64,000 nucleotides of DNA from Nostoc sp. 'Lobaria pulmonaria (5183) cyanobiont' (GCF_002949795.1 NZ_CP026692.1:1175501-1239500); one strand, 5' to 3'. Positions 10,119 through 21,362 are shown, counted from the first letter of the stretch. The notes: generated from the letters alone by a model not told the origin. Program-made: numbers and translations.

Positions 10119-10706
10119 ATGAACCCTGTTACAACCACTTTACCTTCTACACTCAAATTAAAAATTGACTTGACTGATGAGCAATTTTTCCAAATGTGTC
10201 AGAAAAATAGTAATTATAGATTTGAGCGCACAGCATCAGGGGAAATATTAATTATGCCACCTACAGGTAGTGACACTGGCAGACGTAATGTTAAAATTAC
10301 CACTCAATTAGATATTTGGAACTCTGAGAGTAGTTTAGGCGAAGTTTTTGACTCTTCAACTGGTTTCACCCTACCCAATGGTGCAGAACGTTCTCCTGAT
10401 GTTTCTTGGGTGAAAATTGAGCGATGGAATGCTTTAACCCCAGAACAACAAGAAAAATTTGCCCCGATTTGTCCTGATTTTGTAGTAGAGTTGCGTTCTC
10501 GTACTGATTCCTTGAAAGAATTGCAAGAGAAAATGCAGGAGTATATCGAAAATGGTACTCAATTAGGCTGGTTAATTGACCGGAAAAACAACCGAGTGGA
10601 AATTTATCGTCCAGGTAAAGATGTAGAGGTATTAGACAATCCTGCTAGTTTATCAGGAGAAAATGTACTACCTGGGTTTGTGTTAGATTTACAGCAGATT
10701 ATGTAG
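10119..10706 (+). CDS. Uma2 family (DUF820) endonuclease-like protein
   Basis: 195-residue member of the Uma2 family, a PD-(D/E)XK-fold group hugely expanded in cyanobacteria. Characteristic parts are MPPTGSDTGRRN near residue 46, the acidic strand ERSPDVSWVKIERW, the core PDFVVELRSRTDSLKELQEK and LGWLIDRKNNRVEIYRPG. The usual catalytic lysine position is occupied by Arg or Ser, common in the family. Biological role is unknown. It ends 2 bp before the end of the convergent gene downstream. Confidence 0.85.
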   Translation: MNPVTTTLPSTLKLKIDLTDEQFFQMCQKNSNYRFERTASGEILIMPPTGSDTGRRNVKITTQLDIWNSESSLGEVFDSSTGFTLPNGAERSPDVSWVKIERWNALTPEQQEKFAPICPDFVVELRSRTDSLKELQEKMQEYIENGTQLGWLIDRKNNRVEIYRPGKDVEVLDNPASLSGENVLPGFVLDLQQIM

Positions 10707-10708
10707 CT

Positions 10709-12643
10709 TTATCGATTAGGATAAATATAGCGCACTTCAAAGCGACTTTGTTCCCAAAGTGGTATTAAAGCCTGTTTAGCAGCATTTAACTGAGCTTGTG
10801 AAAAAGATATTTTACCATTTTCTATAATCCAAATAAATATCCGAGTAATTATATCTGCGTTGAAACTATTCTCGTATTCACTATTCTTGATTCTTGTTAC
10901 TTGCCAATCTAAGCAATCTATAGCATATTTAAAAGTCAAGTTTTTCCAATCTGTGGAATTGCTATAATTTTCTTCTTGCGTATTTTTCCACTCAACTCTC
11001 CGCAAATTTCCAAAAATATAGTCTATGCCTGTTATCGAAGAATCTGTATTACGCACTAAATTTGTATAGGCTCGGTAATATGGTTTCAATAACGAAACAA
11101 CAATATTTTCCACATATATATGTAGCCAAGATTGTATGTCGTGAAGATAAGGAACTAAATCTGTGATATTATCAATTTCTTTAATCAGCGCACGTTCACT
11201 TCGGCAATTTGTTATTTTTGCTAACAATTCAGCTTCAGATAGTTGAGATTTTTCTGAGTAGTAATTAATAACTTTGGGAATATATTTATCTAATAACCAC
11301 TGTTTAGTATATCTAGTTGTCCAAGTTCCTCGTACTCCAATATTTTGCTGCCATAAGCTAAATTTAGCTGTTTTAAGAGATTGTAAGTTAACATCATTTA
11401 ACTCGTAAATTATGTTAGCTTTTTTACTAGCTAACAAAGATAAATTCCTGTCAAATTGAGGTAAGATAAATGCATGATCGCGAATTCCTCGACTGACTCG
11501 AATGGATATATCTTCTCTATGAAATAGATGCCATTCTGACTTGCCTTTAGTATAATCAAATTCTTTCGCAAACTGCTGCATTAATTCCCATAATTCTTGG
11601 CTTACAGAAAAAAGGATAAAACCGCGAACTTCTGAGAACTTTACGAATTCAAAATCCCATGTTTCTAGAGCATTCTCAAATTCAATTATTAAATTTTGAT
11701 ATTCTTGACAAATTTCATCAACACACAAACATAAGTCTGTTGCTTCTAGCTTTGATAAAATGACTGTTATTTGACCCAAATTTACTGTAAAATTATTTTT
11801 ATCTATCTGTTTTAAAAAACGACGACAACCCCAATTCGGTTGAGTGTGTAATCCAGTCATTAACTGACCTAAAATATCTTGATGATTTAAGTTAATTTTT
11901 AGACCTTTAAAAAGAATACTACTGAATTCTATTTGACAATTACCTTCTCTAAAAGCTTTGGGTAAATTACAGGCGATCGCTACTTTTGGTTTCACAACAA
12001 CTAAGTCGTAGCCTTCTCGCGTTATAGAAGGCTTAAAATCATATTTTTCTAAAAAATCCTGTAAATCTGGATGGCGTATGATTAATTTTTCTATTAAGTT
12101 ATATTTAGTATATGTCAAAATACTGGCTGTATTTTTATCGATATTTTTAACTAAATCAAAATTGAGTTTATTATAAAACTTTGAGGCGACATCGTTATTT
12201 TTTAAGGTATCTATATTTAGATCGAATACTAATTTTTCTCGATTATAATGCAAACGCTGAAAAACTTTGATTTCATATCCATTAGTGACAATAAAAAATA
12301 GTGTTTTAAAATGATTACTATAAAATTTAGCTTGCTCAATAGCCTCATTTAGCTTCGTTTTTTGCGGTTCTATCGCTTCCACAAAAATCAGTGATGTATT
12401 TGTATTTTGTTTTTTTAAATCATCTGTTGCAAAATAAATCTGAGCAATTTCTGCATTTTTGGTGTAGGTTGCTGATTGATATGTTTTCAAAGAGTATTCA
12501 CGATGACATATCTCTGGATAGCAGAGATAGTGAAACATTGGCAAAATTAACTTTTCTTTTACATCATCTTCATTTCGTAAAACACGATGGTCAAAACCTT
12601 GTATCCATGTAATGAATTTTTTAATTGACTCTGGAATAGTCAT
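10709..12643 (-). CDS. large protein with an N-terminal HsdR_N-like domain
   Basis: 644 residues. The first ~150 resemble the N-terminal nuclease domain of type I restriction HsdR subunits: SLIFVEAIEP, then EQAKFYSNHFKTLFFIVTNGYEIKVFQ. In active members the strand reads E-x-K; here it is VEAIEP, so the nuclease site looks decayed. The remaining ~490 residues have no recognisable helicase motor or other domain. The gene is AT-rich compared with its neighbours, suggesting transfer. It could be a solitary DNA-binding or defence-related protein. Confidence 0.6.
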   Translation of the reverse strand: MTIPESIKKFITWIQGFDHRVLRNEDDVKEKLILPMFHYLCYPEICHREYSLKTYQSATYTKNAEIAQIYFATDDLKKQNTNTSLIFVEAIEPQKTKLNEAIEQAKFYSNHFKTLFFIVTNGYEIKVFQRLHYNREKLVFDLNIDTLKNNDVASKFYNKLNFDLVKNIDKNTASILTYTKYNLIEKLIIRHPDLQDFLEKYDFKPSITREGYDLVVVKPKVAIACNLPKAFREGNCQIEFSSILFKGLKINLNHQDILGQLMTGLHTQPNWGCRRFLKQIDKNNFTVNLGQITVILSKLEATDLCLCVDEICQEYQNLIIEFENALETWDFEFVKFSEVRGFILFSVSQELWELMQQFAKEFDYTKGKSEWHLFHREDISIRVSRGIRDHAFILPQFDRNLSLLASKKANIIYELNDVNLQSLKTAKFSLWQQNIGVRGTWTTRYTKQWLLDKYIPKVINYYSEKSQLSEAELLAKITNCRSERALIKEIDNITDLVPYLHDIQSWLHIYVENIVVSLLKPYYRAYTNLVRNTDSSITGIDYIFGNLRRVEWKNTQEENYSNSTDWKNLTFKYAIDCLDWQVTRIKNSEYENSFNADIITRIFIWIIENGKISFSQAQLNAAKQALIPLWEQSRFEVRYIYPNR

Positions 12644-12979
12644 CAGATAATCTACCTGCCTGTATAAATTTGCTATGCCTTATTTTGTTCGTGTAATTAG
12701 CAATTTATCAAGTCAGTTTGGATTATGTCGTGATTGTAGATACTAGAATGGAACCATTCAGCTTAAACTTAACCTTGCCAAAACCTAGACCAATAAAAGT
12801 TACTGCCGTTATAATTAAACATCTAGTGAAAATCAGGTAGGCAAAATTAATGAATTGTGTATAACAAGAATTTTGGGCAACGCATAATGAATTTCTGGAG
12901 ATGTCTATTAAACTAGAAGGAGTTAGGAGTCAGAATATAGAATTTTCCTGACTCTCTGAACTTCTGATGCCCAATATAT

Positions 12980-13279
12980 CTATTTATTCTTTTTGGGTGC
13001 GATCGCTAATTTAGCCCCCGGAACCTGACGTACCCGATCCATCACCGCCACCACTCTACCATAATCAACTTTTTCATCAGCATTAATAATCACTAACACT
13101 TTTGGGTTAGAACCAACCCACATTCCGCACTTGCGCTGTTAAATCATCAACTGCAATTGGTTTACGGTTCAGGCTTACCTGTTCTTTTTCATCTACTGCA
13201 AGCATGACGGGAGTTGCTTTCTGATTACTAATGTTTGACAGCGACCACTTTTTAATTCATTCACACTAATAATAGTCAT
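12980..13279 (-). pseudogene. decayed second exbD copy
   Basis: The minus strand reads as an ExbD C-terminus in pieces: VDEKEQVSLNRKPIAVDDLTAQVR, then after a one-base shift near 13120 SNPKVLVIINADEK, then GAKLAIAPKKNK before a stop at 12980. The intact exbD at 13453-13857 has matching segments. The N-terminal half with the membrane helix is missing and a second frame shift lies near 13215. Flanking DNA at 12915-12955 and 13283-13325 is also similar, which points to tandem duplication followed by decay. Confidence 0.85.
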
Positions 13280-13452
13280 TAGACAAGAAGGAGTTTGCAG
13301 TTAAGAGCCAGAATATAGAGTTTCCGTTAATTCTGGCTGCTAGTGTTGTTAAAATGGTTGGTGAATTTGAAGCAAGCAATTTTAATCGATGGAAAGATGT
13401 TAGCCTAGGTCAAAACATCTTGAAGTATTTAGATAAACAGTATTTATACTTA

Positions 13453-13857
13453 TTATCTTTGGGTAGCGATCGCTAACCTTGCTCCTTTCACCTGACGTAC
13501 TTGATCCATTATCCCCACTATCTCACCGTGCAAGACTTTTTGATCAGCATTAATAATCACCAATGCATCTGGGTTAGAACCAACTAAAGTCCGCACTCGC
13601 GCTGCTACATCATTAACTGCTATTGGATCGCGGTTTAGGCTTACCTGACCTTTTTCATCTACCGTGATGGTAACTTTAGTGGGAATTTGCTGTTCCTTCG
13701 CCGTGGCTGCCTTCGGTAGATTTACTGGCAACCCTTCCGACCTTGTTAAAAACAACGTTGACATAATAAAAAATGTCAAAAGGGCAAACATTACATCAAT
13801 CAGAGGTACTACATTTATAAATGGTGCTAAATCTGGTTCATTATCATCTAGATCCAT
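13453..13857 (-). CDS. exbD: biopolymer transport protein ExbD/TolR
   Basis: Part of the ExbB-ExbD motor that uses the proton gradient to energise TonB-dependent outer-membrane transport. The 134-residue protein has one N-terminal membrane helix with the essential aspartate (PLIDVMFALLTFFIMS) and a periplasmic domain ending AIATQR. The ATG at 13857 is preferred over 13896 because AGGAG lies eight bases before it. It overlaps the end of exbB by 14 bp, indicating translational coupling. Confidence 0.93.
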   Translation of the reverse strand: MDLDDNEPDLAPFINVVPLIDVMFALLTFFIMSTLFLTRSEGLPVNLPKAATAKEQQIPTKVTITVDEKGQVSLNRDPIAVNDVAARVRTLVGSNPDALVIINADQKVLHGEIVGIMDQVRQVKGARLAIATQR

Positions 13858-14512
13858 AAGACTTCTCCTGTTGTTCGTGGCGATTGAGTTGGTCATAGCG
13901 ATCGAGGAACAGTATTTCTAGCTGTCCGCCGTACTCTTGAATCATTGTTATCTGCCGCTGGTATAGTCCCCGGAAGATGCTGGCTCCTAAAAGCACAAAG
14001 ATAGCCACAATCAATCCTGAAGCGGTAGCAACTAAAGCTTCACTAATACCAGCAGTGACTGCACCAGTTTTAGTAGCTCCGACATCACCAACATTCAGTC
14101 CAGCAAATGAGCGAATTAATCCTAAAATTGTGCCGAGAAGTCCCAACAGAGGTGCTAAACCGATAATGGTGTCAAATACAGGTTGAAATCGCTTGAGCAT
14201 AGGGATTTCTGCTTGCGCCTCGCTTTTCAAAGCCAAACGAAATTTTTCTGGAGTCGGTCTTTCTAGCTGTAGTCCAGCCAGAAAAATGCGTGCTATAGGT
14301 AAATCTACGTTTTTTTGCAGCTTATCCACAGCACTAACGAGATTATCAAGTCGATAAAGATTTAAAACCTCTCGCACCACCCGGTTTTGACGCTTACCAA
14401 TCTGTAGCCAAAACTTCGCCCGCTCAATCATTAGTGCCCCTGCCAACACCGAAAACGCCAGCAGGGGCAACATGACCACACCGCCTGCTTCAAACAAATT
14501 CTGAATTCCCAT
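13844..14512 (-). CDS. exbB: MotA/TolQ/ExbB proton channel family protein
   Basis: 222 residues with three membrane segments: MLPLLAFSVLAGALMIE near the N-terminus, then GLAPLLGLLGTILGLIRSF and ISEALVATASGLIVAIFVLL, the last two being the conserved channel helices. It forms the stator pentamer with ExbD. First gene of the exbB-exbD operon, divergent from the tonB-like gene, so the three probably make one TonB system. Confidence 0.93.
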   Translation of the reverse strand: MGIQNLFEAGGVVMLPLLAFSVLAGALMIERAKFWLQIGKRQNRVVREVLNLYRLDNLVSAVDKLQKNVDLPIARIFLAGLQLERPTPEKFRLALKSEAQAEIPMLKRFQPVFDTIIGLAPLLGLLGTILGLIRSFAGLNVGDVGATKTGAVTAGISEALVATASGLIVAIFVLLGASIFRGLYQRQITMIQEYGGQLEILFLDRYDQLNRHEQQEKSYGSR

Positions 14513-14870
14513 GTAGTGCCTCTAAACGTCATCAACAATACAAAATTAGACTACCAGAATCAAGCGTAAAAATGAAACTTTTTCTCAAGAAAGTTTAAAA
14601 TATAATGGTAATTTTTTCAAACCTAATTCTCATTATTTTTATTTAATCTTTTTTTGTTTTATATAAATTAATTTAATTGACGCAGAACACAAAAATTAAT
14701 TTTATCTAGAAATCGTCATAATCAACAGTATTTTTCAAAGATATTTTGATTATTTTGATTATTAAGTATCCTGTTTATAACACTGCCCGAAATAATTTTA
14801 ATTTTTTACTTGATATTTACAACCATGCATTCTAAGATGACTAAATTAGTGAGAATAGGTAGCAATAGCT
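14513..14870. other. divergent promoter region of exbB and tonB
   Basis: 358 bp, very AT-rich, between exbBD (minus) and tonB (plus). Iron control by Fur is usual for such genes, but I could not identify a convincing Fur box. A TTTTGATTA direct repeat (about 14743-14761) is the clearest motif. Confidence 0.4.
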
Positions 14871-16391
<1,521 letters not shown>

Positions 16392-16440
16392 AGGGACAAA
16401 ACAAAACTTACTGGAATCATACTTTGATTAGCGATCGCAC

Positions 16441-16476
16441 ACCGCCTCCTGTTTTTAAGGAGACGGTTGTTTTTTA
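16441..16476 (+). terminator. Rho-independent terminator of tonB
   Basis: The stem ACCGCCTCCT / AGGAGACGGT with a short T-rich loop is followed by TTGTTTTTT, 50 bp after the tonB stop codon. Confidence 0.85.
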
Positions 16477-16884
16477 TATAGGAATAATGGCTTTGTTAAG
16501 CATCACCCCTCTACCATGAGGAAGAGGGGTTAAAAGTGGGGTAATTTTATGATGGGCAATTAGATAGACTGGCGCTCGCTTGATTTGCCAGTCAATAGTA
16601 GTGAAAGTGAATAATTCTGCACTTTTCCCTACCAACTTTTCTGATAAGGGCCATGTAAATCGCTGCGCCTAAAGAATCATAGTAGTGTTTGCTGATCACC
16701 AATTATATGCTCAGAGATATAGTCAATGGCTAACTTTCAATTTGCTCATCTGCACTTGACGCTAGGCGTCAGATTCACTGATTTCAATAAAACTTCTACA
16801 TAAACACACACTGATGCGGTTTGATTTGCTTGAATAGCTATATTGATAAGACATTGATCCGACGGCAATTCACAATTCCTGATT
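16477..16884. other. intergenic region
   Basis: About 400 bp without a supported gene. One hairpin with arms ACCCCTCT / AGAGGGGT lies at 16505-16530. Confidence 0.4.
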
Positions 16885-17130
16885 ATGGCAAGTAAATTCA
16901 TTGATGTTAGGGAATATACTGTCAGGGCGCACAAAAGACAGATTCATACTCGTGTTTTCCAGTTTGTCTGTAAAGAGTGTAACGATCTGACAAAGCGCGA
17001 GACTTTCGGCCCTCGACCTTTATATTGTGAGAGATGTCGCCCTCCCCAACCGCCTAAGAAATCCCAGCCAGCATCTCACAAAGCAAAACCCAGAGCAATG
17101 TCTTATAAAAGTGATATCGATTTAAATTGA
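16885..17130 (+). CDS. small zinc-ribbon-like protein
   Basis: 81 residues, basic. Two CxxC pairs (VCKECND at about 31-35 and YCERCRP at about 49-54) suggest a single zinc ribbon, followed by a Pro/Lys-rich disordered tail. I do not recognise a named family. The next gene starts 10 bp downstream, so the pair is likely co-transcribed. Confidence 0.65.
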   Translation: MASKFIDVREYTVRAHKRQIHTRVFQFVCKECNDLTKRETFGPRPLYCERCRPPQPPKKSQPASHKAKPRAMSYKSDIDLN

Positions 17131-17140
17131 TTAAAACCCT

Positions 17141-18181
17141 ATGACTCAAAATGGACAATTAGAACCGCCTCCAGAAACCTTTTTCTCACCACTGTTGGAA
17201 TTACGAGACTATTATGCTCGCCTTACAGAAGAGTATGAACGCCTCTTTGTGCAGGCGCGATCGCAGCTCGATCACGTAGAAGCATTGTTGTCTAACTGGT
17301 CTTTTTCTGATGCCAACAAGCAGATATCAATATTAACGACCGCTGATGAAACCTCAAATCTTTCTCCAGAAGGTTCTCTGCGGTTTTTATCACCCCTTGA
17401 TGACATCGAGGAAATCAACTTGGTGGAGTCTTTAGAGTCAGTACCAAAAGACTCAGATCGAGTTGAGATAAATAATTCCTTTTCTGCTGCTGTTGATACA
17501 AAAGAGAGTCAATCTCTAACGACATCAACAGATCCAAAGATCGCCCCAGAGAACAACGATAGTTCAATGAAGGTAGTGGAAATTCCGATGCTACCTCAGT
17601 ATCAGCACGCTATCTCGCGAATGGAAGCCATAAAACAGCTATTGCAGGAGCACATAGGCATTGTCTGTCATATCGATTTTATCGTGCGATCGCTCTATGG
17701 AGAGTTAGATTCCCATCTATTCAAAGTAGTTAAAGGTAGGGTGCAATCTTCCCTCACCCAAGGCAGAGAAAGGAATTACTGGGTAACTATTCCCGATGAG
17801 CCAGGTTGTTATACTCTGGATTTAAGTTTGGTAGCCCCAAGTAATCGTAATGGTGCTTCTAGGAGTATCAAGAACAAAAATAAGAAGCCTTTCGTACCCC
17901 CGACAAAAACAGTACCGATGCTCAAAGCCTTTGAGGGTCAATTCTTAATTGATGCCCTCACCTCTCTGTTGGAAGAAAATCCAGGTAAAGTTTTCAGCGT
18001 TGCTGAAGTGATCGCCGGAATTTATGGAGAACTAGATTCTCAGCAAATTAGAGAGATCAAAAATAAGGTACTGAATGAACTATCTAGAGGCTATCGGACA
18101 GGTAGATTCGCTAGGGTTCCTAATCAAATCGGCTTCTATACTTGGGACTCAAATCTGATATTGAAGGGGAGTTCTCGTTAA
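17141..18181 (+). CDS. hypothetical protein with a duplicated winged-helix-like domain
   Basis: 346 residues, probably an operon with the zinc-ribbon gene 10 bp upstream. Two copies of one domain, at about 150-235 and 265-345, share AIKQLLQEHIGIV / ALTSLLEENPGKV, then IVRSLYGELDSH / VIAGIYGELDSQ, then VKGRVQSSLTQGR / IKNKVLNELSRGY, and end at EPGCYTLD / QIGFYTWD. The helical start with a beta-hairpin end is winged-helix-like. The region between residues 60 and 145 is acidic and probably disordered. No function assigned; DNA binding is an inference. Confidence 0.65.
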   Translation: MTQNGQLEPPPETFFSPLLELRDYYARLTEEYERLFVQARSQLDHVEALLSNWSFSDANKQISILTTADETSNLSPEGSLRFLSPLDDIEEINLVESLESVPKDSDRVEINNSFSAAVDTKESQSLTTSTDPKIAPENNDSSMKVVEIPMLPQYQHAISRMEAIKQLLQEHIGIVCHIDFIVRSLYGELDSHLFKVVKGRVQSSLTQGRERNYWVTIPDEPGCYTLDLSLVAPSNRNGASRSIKNKNKKPFVPPTKTVPMLKAFEGQFLIDALTSLLEENPGKVFSVAEVIAGIYGELDSQQIREIKNKVLNELSRGYRTGRFARVPNQIGFYTWDSNLILKGSSR

Positions 18182-18182
18182 A

Positions 18183-18284
18183 TTGGGCATAGGGCACAAG
18201 AAGCAGAGGTGCACAGGGGCAGAGGGGAAAATACTTACTGCAACTGCTCCCCTGGCTCCCTGCTCCCTGCTCCCCACTTCCCAC
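18183..18284. repeat. low-complexity inverted repeat between convergent genes
   Basis: GCAGAGG/GGGGCAGAGG units followed by CCCTGCTCCC units in reverse sense, of the same family as 6151-6232. It lies between the 3' ends of two convergent genes and may serve as a bidirectional 3' end. Confidence 0.6.
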
Positions 18285-19796
18285 CTATCCCAAAAACAGC
18301 TTGTATGCCGGATTCTTATTCTCATCCCAATAGCGATAGCCCAGGCGATCGAGAAAAGCTTGCCACTCTTCCATCTCGTGGGGGGGAACCTGGATACCAA
18401 CAACGATTCGTCCGTAGTCTGCACCGTTATTGCGGTAGTGAAAAAGACTAATATTCCAGTCGGGACTCATGGAAGTCACAAACTTCATCAATGCGCCGGG
18501 ACGTTCTGGAAACTCAAAACGGTAGAGCAATTCATTGTCAGCTAGGGGAGAGTGTCCGCCCACCATGTGCCGCAGATGTAGTTTAGTTAGTTCGTCGTCT
18601 GTTAAATCAAGGGTTTCAAATCCATGAGCTTCAAAGGTTTCTACCATCTTGACAGCATCAGCACGGTTTTGAATTTGCACGCCGACAAAAATATGGGCTG
18701 TTTTTTCGTCGGCAATGCGATAATTAAACTCGGTAAGATTACGGTTGCCAATACATTCACAAAACTGGCGAATACTTCCCCGTTGCTCTGGAATTGTGAC
18801 TGCAAAGATTGCTTCGCGGCGTTCGCCCAACTCTGCGCGTTCTGCTACAAAGCGGAGGCGATCGAAATTCATGTTTGCACCACAGGCGACAGCAATTAAG
18901 GTTTGTCCCTCGATTTGTTCTCGTTCGGCGTAGGCTTTGGCAGCTGCGATCGCTAATGCACCAGCTGGTTCTAAAATGGATCGCGTATCCTCAAACACGT
19001 CTTTAATCGCAGCACAAGTATCGTCTGTACCCACCAAAATAATTTCATCTACATACTGCTGACATAAACGGAAGGTTTCTTCACCTACTTCCCGCACCGC
19101 CACGCCATCAGCAAATAAACCCACTTGGGACAAGCGCACCCGATGTCCGGCTTTGAGTGATTGAGACATGGCATCAGCATCTACTGGTTCAACACCAATA
19201 ATCTTGATTTCGGGACGCAACCGTTTTACATAAGCCCCAATCCCAGAAATTAATCCGCCGCCGCCAATTGCCACAAAAATTGCATGGATGGGTTGCTGAT
19301 ATTGCCGTAAAATTTCCATCCCGATTGTTCCCTGTCCAGCAATTACATGGGGATCGTCAAAGGGATGAATAAAGGTCAATCCTTTTTCTACTTCTAATTC
19401 ACGCGCATAGCTATAAGCATCGTCATAAGTGTTTCCATATAACACCACTGCTCCGCCCCTCATTCTCACCGCATCTACCTTCACTTGAGGTGTGGTTACT
19501 GGCATGACAATAATCGCTCTGGTTCCTAACCGTTGGGCTGCAAGGGCGACTCCTTGAGCATGGTTCCCCGCAGACGCGGCAATTACACCCTGTGCCAATA
19601 TATCTGGTGGCAGTTGCACCATCTTGTTATAAGCACCTCGCAGTTTAAAGGAAAATACTGACTGCATATCCTCACGTTTCAACAGGAGTTGATTGTTCAG
19701 CCGCGCAGACAAATTTGGTGCATACTCCAGTGGTGTTTCCTGGGCAACATCATATACACGGGCAGTCAGGATTTGGATGAGGTAGTCGCAAAACAT
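18285..19796 (-). CDS. ilvA: biosynthetic threonine ammonia-lyase
   Basis: PLP enzyme that deaminates threonine to 2-oxobutanoate, the first step of isoleucine synthesis. About 503 residues. The PLP lysine lies in SVFSFKLRGAYNKM, the phosphate-binding loop is AIGGGGLISG, and two ACT-like regulatory domains follow from about residue 325 (EQRGSIRQFCECIG and EFPERPGALMKFV), implying isoleucine feedback. The ATG at 19796 (MFCDYLIQ) is preferred over an upstream TTG at 19805. It stands alone. Confidence 0.93.
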   Translation of the reverse strand: MFCDYLIQILTARVYDVAQETPLEYAPNLSARLNNQLLLKREDMQSVFSFKLRGAYNKMVQLPPDILAQGVIAASAGNHAQGVALAAQRLGTRAIIVMPVTTPQVKVDAVRMRGGAVVLYGNTYDDAYSYARELEVEKGLTFIHPFDDPHVIAGQGTIGMEILRQYQQPIHAIFVAIGGGGLISGIGAYVKRLRPEIKIIGVEPVDADAMSQSLKAGHRVRLSQVGLFADGVAVREVGEETFRLCQQYVDEIILVGTDDTCAAIKDVFEDTRSILEPAGALAIAAAKAYAEREQIEGQTLIAVACGANMNFDRLRFVAERAELGERREAIFAVTIPEQRGSIRQFCECIGNRNLTEFNYRIADEKTAHIFVGVQIQNRADAVKMVETFEAHGFETLDLTDDELTKLHLRHMVGGHSPLADNELLYRFEFPERPGALMKFVTSMSPDWNISLFHYRNNGADYGRIVVGIQVPPHEMEEWQAFLDRLGYRYWDENKNPAYKLFLG

Positions 19797-20199
19797 GGGC
19801 GTCAAGCTGTTAGCAAATGCTGGATGGAAATTAATTTTACGTTACAAGCGATCGCACTAGTTTCATTTAATTACACTCTCTCGAAATTTTGATTGAACAA
19901 AATTTAAAAATTACTAATTAATACTCTTTGAAGAGAAATAAGTTCAGTTATGGAAGCTTTTTGATGACTGCAAATTTCATGCGATCGCTGGTAGGTCGAT
20001 TTTAAACGAGTTTTGCCAACTATCCGAATATTTAGATCGACAAATTAAGTATAGTGTTACTTAAGAACATAACTTCTCCATTTATGTTAAAGTATGCGTG
20101 GAAGATCAAATTCGGCTGTACAGTTTGTTTTTATATATACTTGTATTACAGACCTCTCCGGATCTAAATCTCTACATCCTCTGATTCTGGAGACATTCT
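19797..20199. other. divergent promoter region of ilvA and the RRM gene
   Basis: About 400 bp. In other cyanobacteria rbp genes have long 5' leaders, and the 150 bp before the ATG here is gene-free, which fits a leader. No specific element could be verified. Confidence 0.4.
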
Positions 20200-20505
20200 A
20201 TGTCAATTTACGTTGGTAATCTATCTTATGAGGTTAAAGAAGATGACCTCCGGCAAGTCTTTGCAGAATACGGAACTGTAAAAAATGTTCAATTGCCTAT
20301 CGACCGAGAAACAGGTCGGATGAGAGGTTTCGGCTTTGTGGAATTGGAATCAGACGCCCAAGAACAAGCGGCAATTGATGCCCTTGATAATGCTGAATGG
20401 ATGGGTCGAAGCTTAAAAGTTAATAAAGCCAAGCCCAAGACAGACGGTGGTTCCTCTGGTGGTAGACGAGGAAACTATGGCGGTGGTGGTGGTGGCCGCT
20501 ATTAA
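20200..20505 (+). CDS. Gly-rich RNA-binding protein (RRM type)
   Basis: 101 residues. A single RRM occupies about residues 1-80, with RNP2 (IYVGNL) at the N-terminus and RNP1 (MRGFGFVEL) near 47-55. The tail GGRRGNYGGGGGGRY is glycine-rich, as in cyanobacterial cold-induced Rbp proteins. It binds RNA in the cytoplasm; targets are unknown. A strong terminator follows. Confidence 0.92.
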   Translation: MSIYVGNLSYEVKEDDLRQVFAEYGTVKNVQLPIDRETGRMRGFGFVELESDAQEQAAIDALDNAEWMGRSLKVNKAKPKTDGGSSGGRRGNYGGGGGGRY

Positions 20506-20540
20506 GGTCTAAAACCAACAATTTAACTCTAAGGTCTTGA

Positions 20541-20566
20541 GGGCAGACAAAGGGTCTGCCTTTTTT
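20541..20566 (+). terminator. Rho-independent terminator of the RRM gene
   Basis: Arms GGCAGAC / GTCTGCC followed directly by six T residues, about 36 bp after the stop codon. Confidence 0.93.
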
Positions 20567-20660
20567 GTGCTTCGGTTAAACGAAGAAAGGCAGTTCCAAT
20601 GAAACAAGTTTCAAAAGCCTTGGATGAAAGAATGACTGGGGACTGGTATTTTGACTCAGC

Positions 20661-20717
20661 ACGGGCTAAACGCCCCGCTACCAACAGTACGGGCTAAAGG
20701 CCCCGCTTCCGCTAACA
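20661..20717. repeat. two tandem copies of an ACGGGCTAAA repeat
   Basis: Two units of about 28 bp, each with ACGGGCTAAA, then CCCCGCT(A/T)CC, separated by AACAGT. Inside each unit GGGC and GCCC can pair. It resembles short interspersed repeats of cyanobacteria. Confidence 0.6.
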
Positions 20718-20837
20718 GCACTCAGCACTTTCAAGTCAGAGGGCAGGATGCAGGAGGTTTTAGGAAATAATTCTTATCAAGCCATGCGTTAGGGTAGCTT
20801 ACCGCAGGTATCGTTTTATGTAATAGGTGTAGCAACC

Positions 20838-21362
20838 ATGAACCCAGAAGCTAAACATATTGTTAATGAACTAAGGCATAAGTTCTACTCTAACTTTGCT
20901 ACTGCTATGAATATGCCGGTGATCGTAACTGGTACATCTTATAGTAGTAATTCACCGATCGCATCTTGGATGGATCGTAGGCAGAGACTAAACTATATTA
21001 ATGTATACGCTTATACAGCGCCAGATGAATTTGTCCCATTCCGCCCATTCATTCTGCGAGTGGCTATTAACAAAAGTGCTGGTAGAGTGACAGTGACCAG
21101 AAAAGGACAAGTCTGCCGAGGTCTGAATTTGTTGTGGGATTTCGAGTTAACTGTACTACCAAAAGAAATTTTAGACTTTCTTCCCTGGATAGTTAACTTA
21201 ATTGAGGCCCATGATAAAGGTTCGCCCTTGTTGCTAGAATCACCACCCCATTCATTTGAATTAAAAGTGTCAGAGGTGGAGTTATTTAATAACGCCTGGA
21301 CTGAAAAAGCTTGGCTCTTGGCAAATCCGACCATGTTCCCTAATAGTAGCCTGTCAAGTTGA
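20838..21362 (+). CDS. hypothetical protein
   Basis: 174 residues with no recognised family. No signal peptide or membrane segment. The composition is globular with several aromatic strands (YINVYAYTAP, FILRVAINKS). The C-terminal part contains SPPHSFELKVSEVELFNNAW. It lies alone between a repeat and the aldo/keto reductase gene. Confidence 0.6.
   Translation: MNPEAKHIVNELRHKFYSNFATAMNMPVIVTGTSYSSNSPIASWMDRRQRLNYINVYAYTAPDEFVPFRPFILRVAINKSAGRVTVTRKGQVCRGLNLLWDFELTVLPKEILDFLPWIVNLIEAHDKGSPLLLESPPHSFELKVSEVELFNNAWTEKAWLLANPTMFPNSSLSS

Noticed and set aside
14513..14870. Fur box in the exbB-tonB interval
   Set aside because: Expected from family knowledge, but no 19-bp inverted repeat close to the Fur consensus could be read with confidence.
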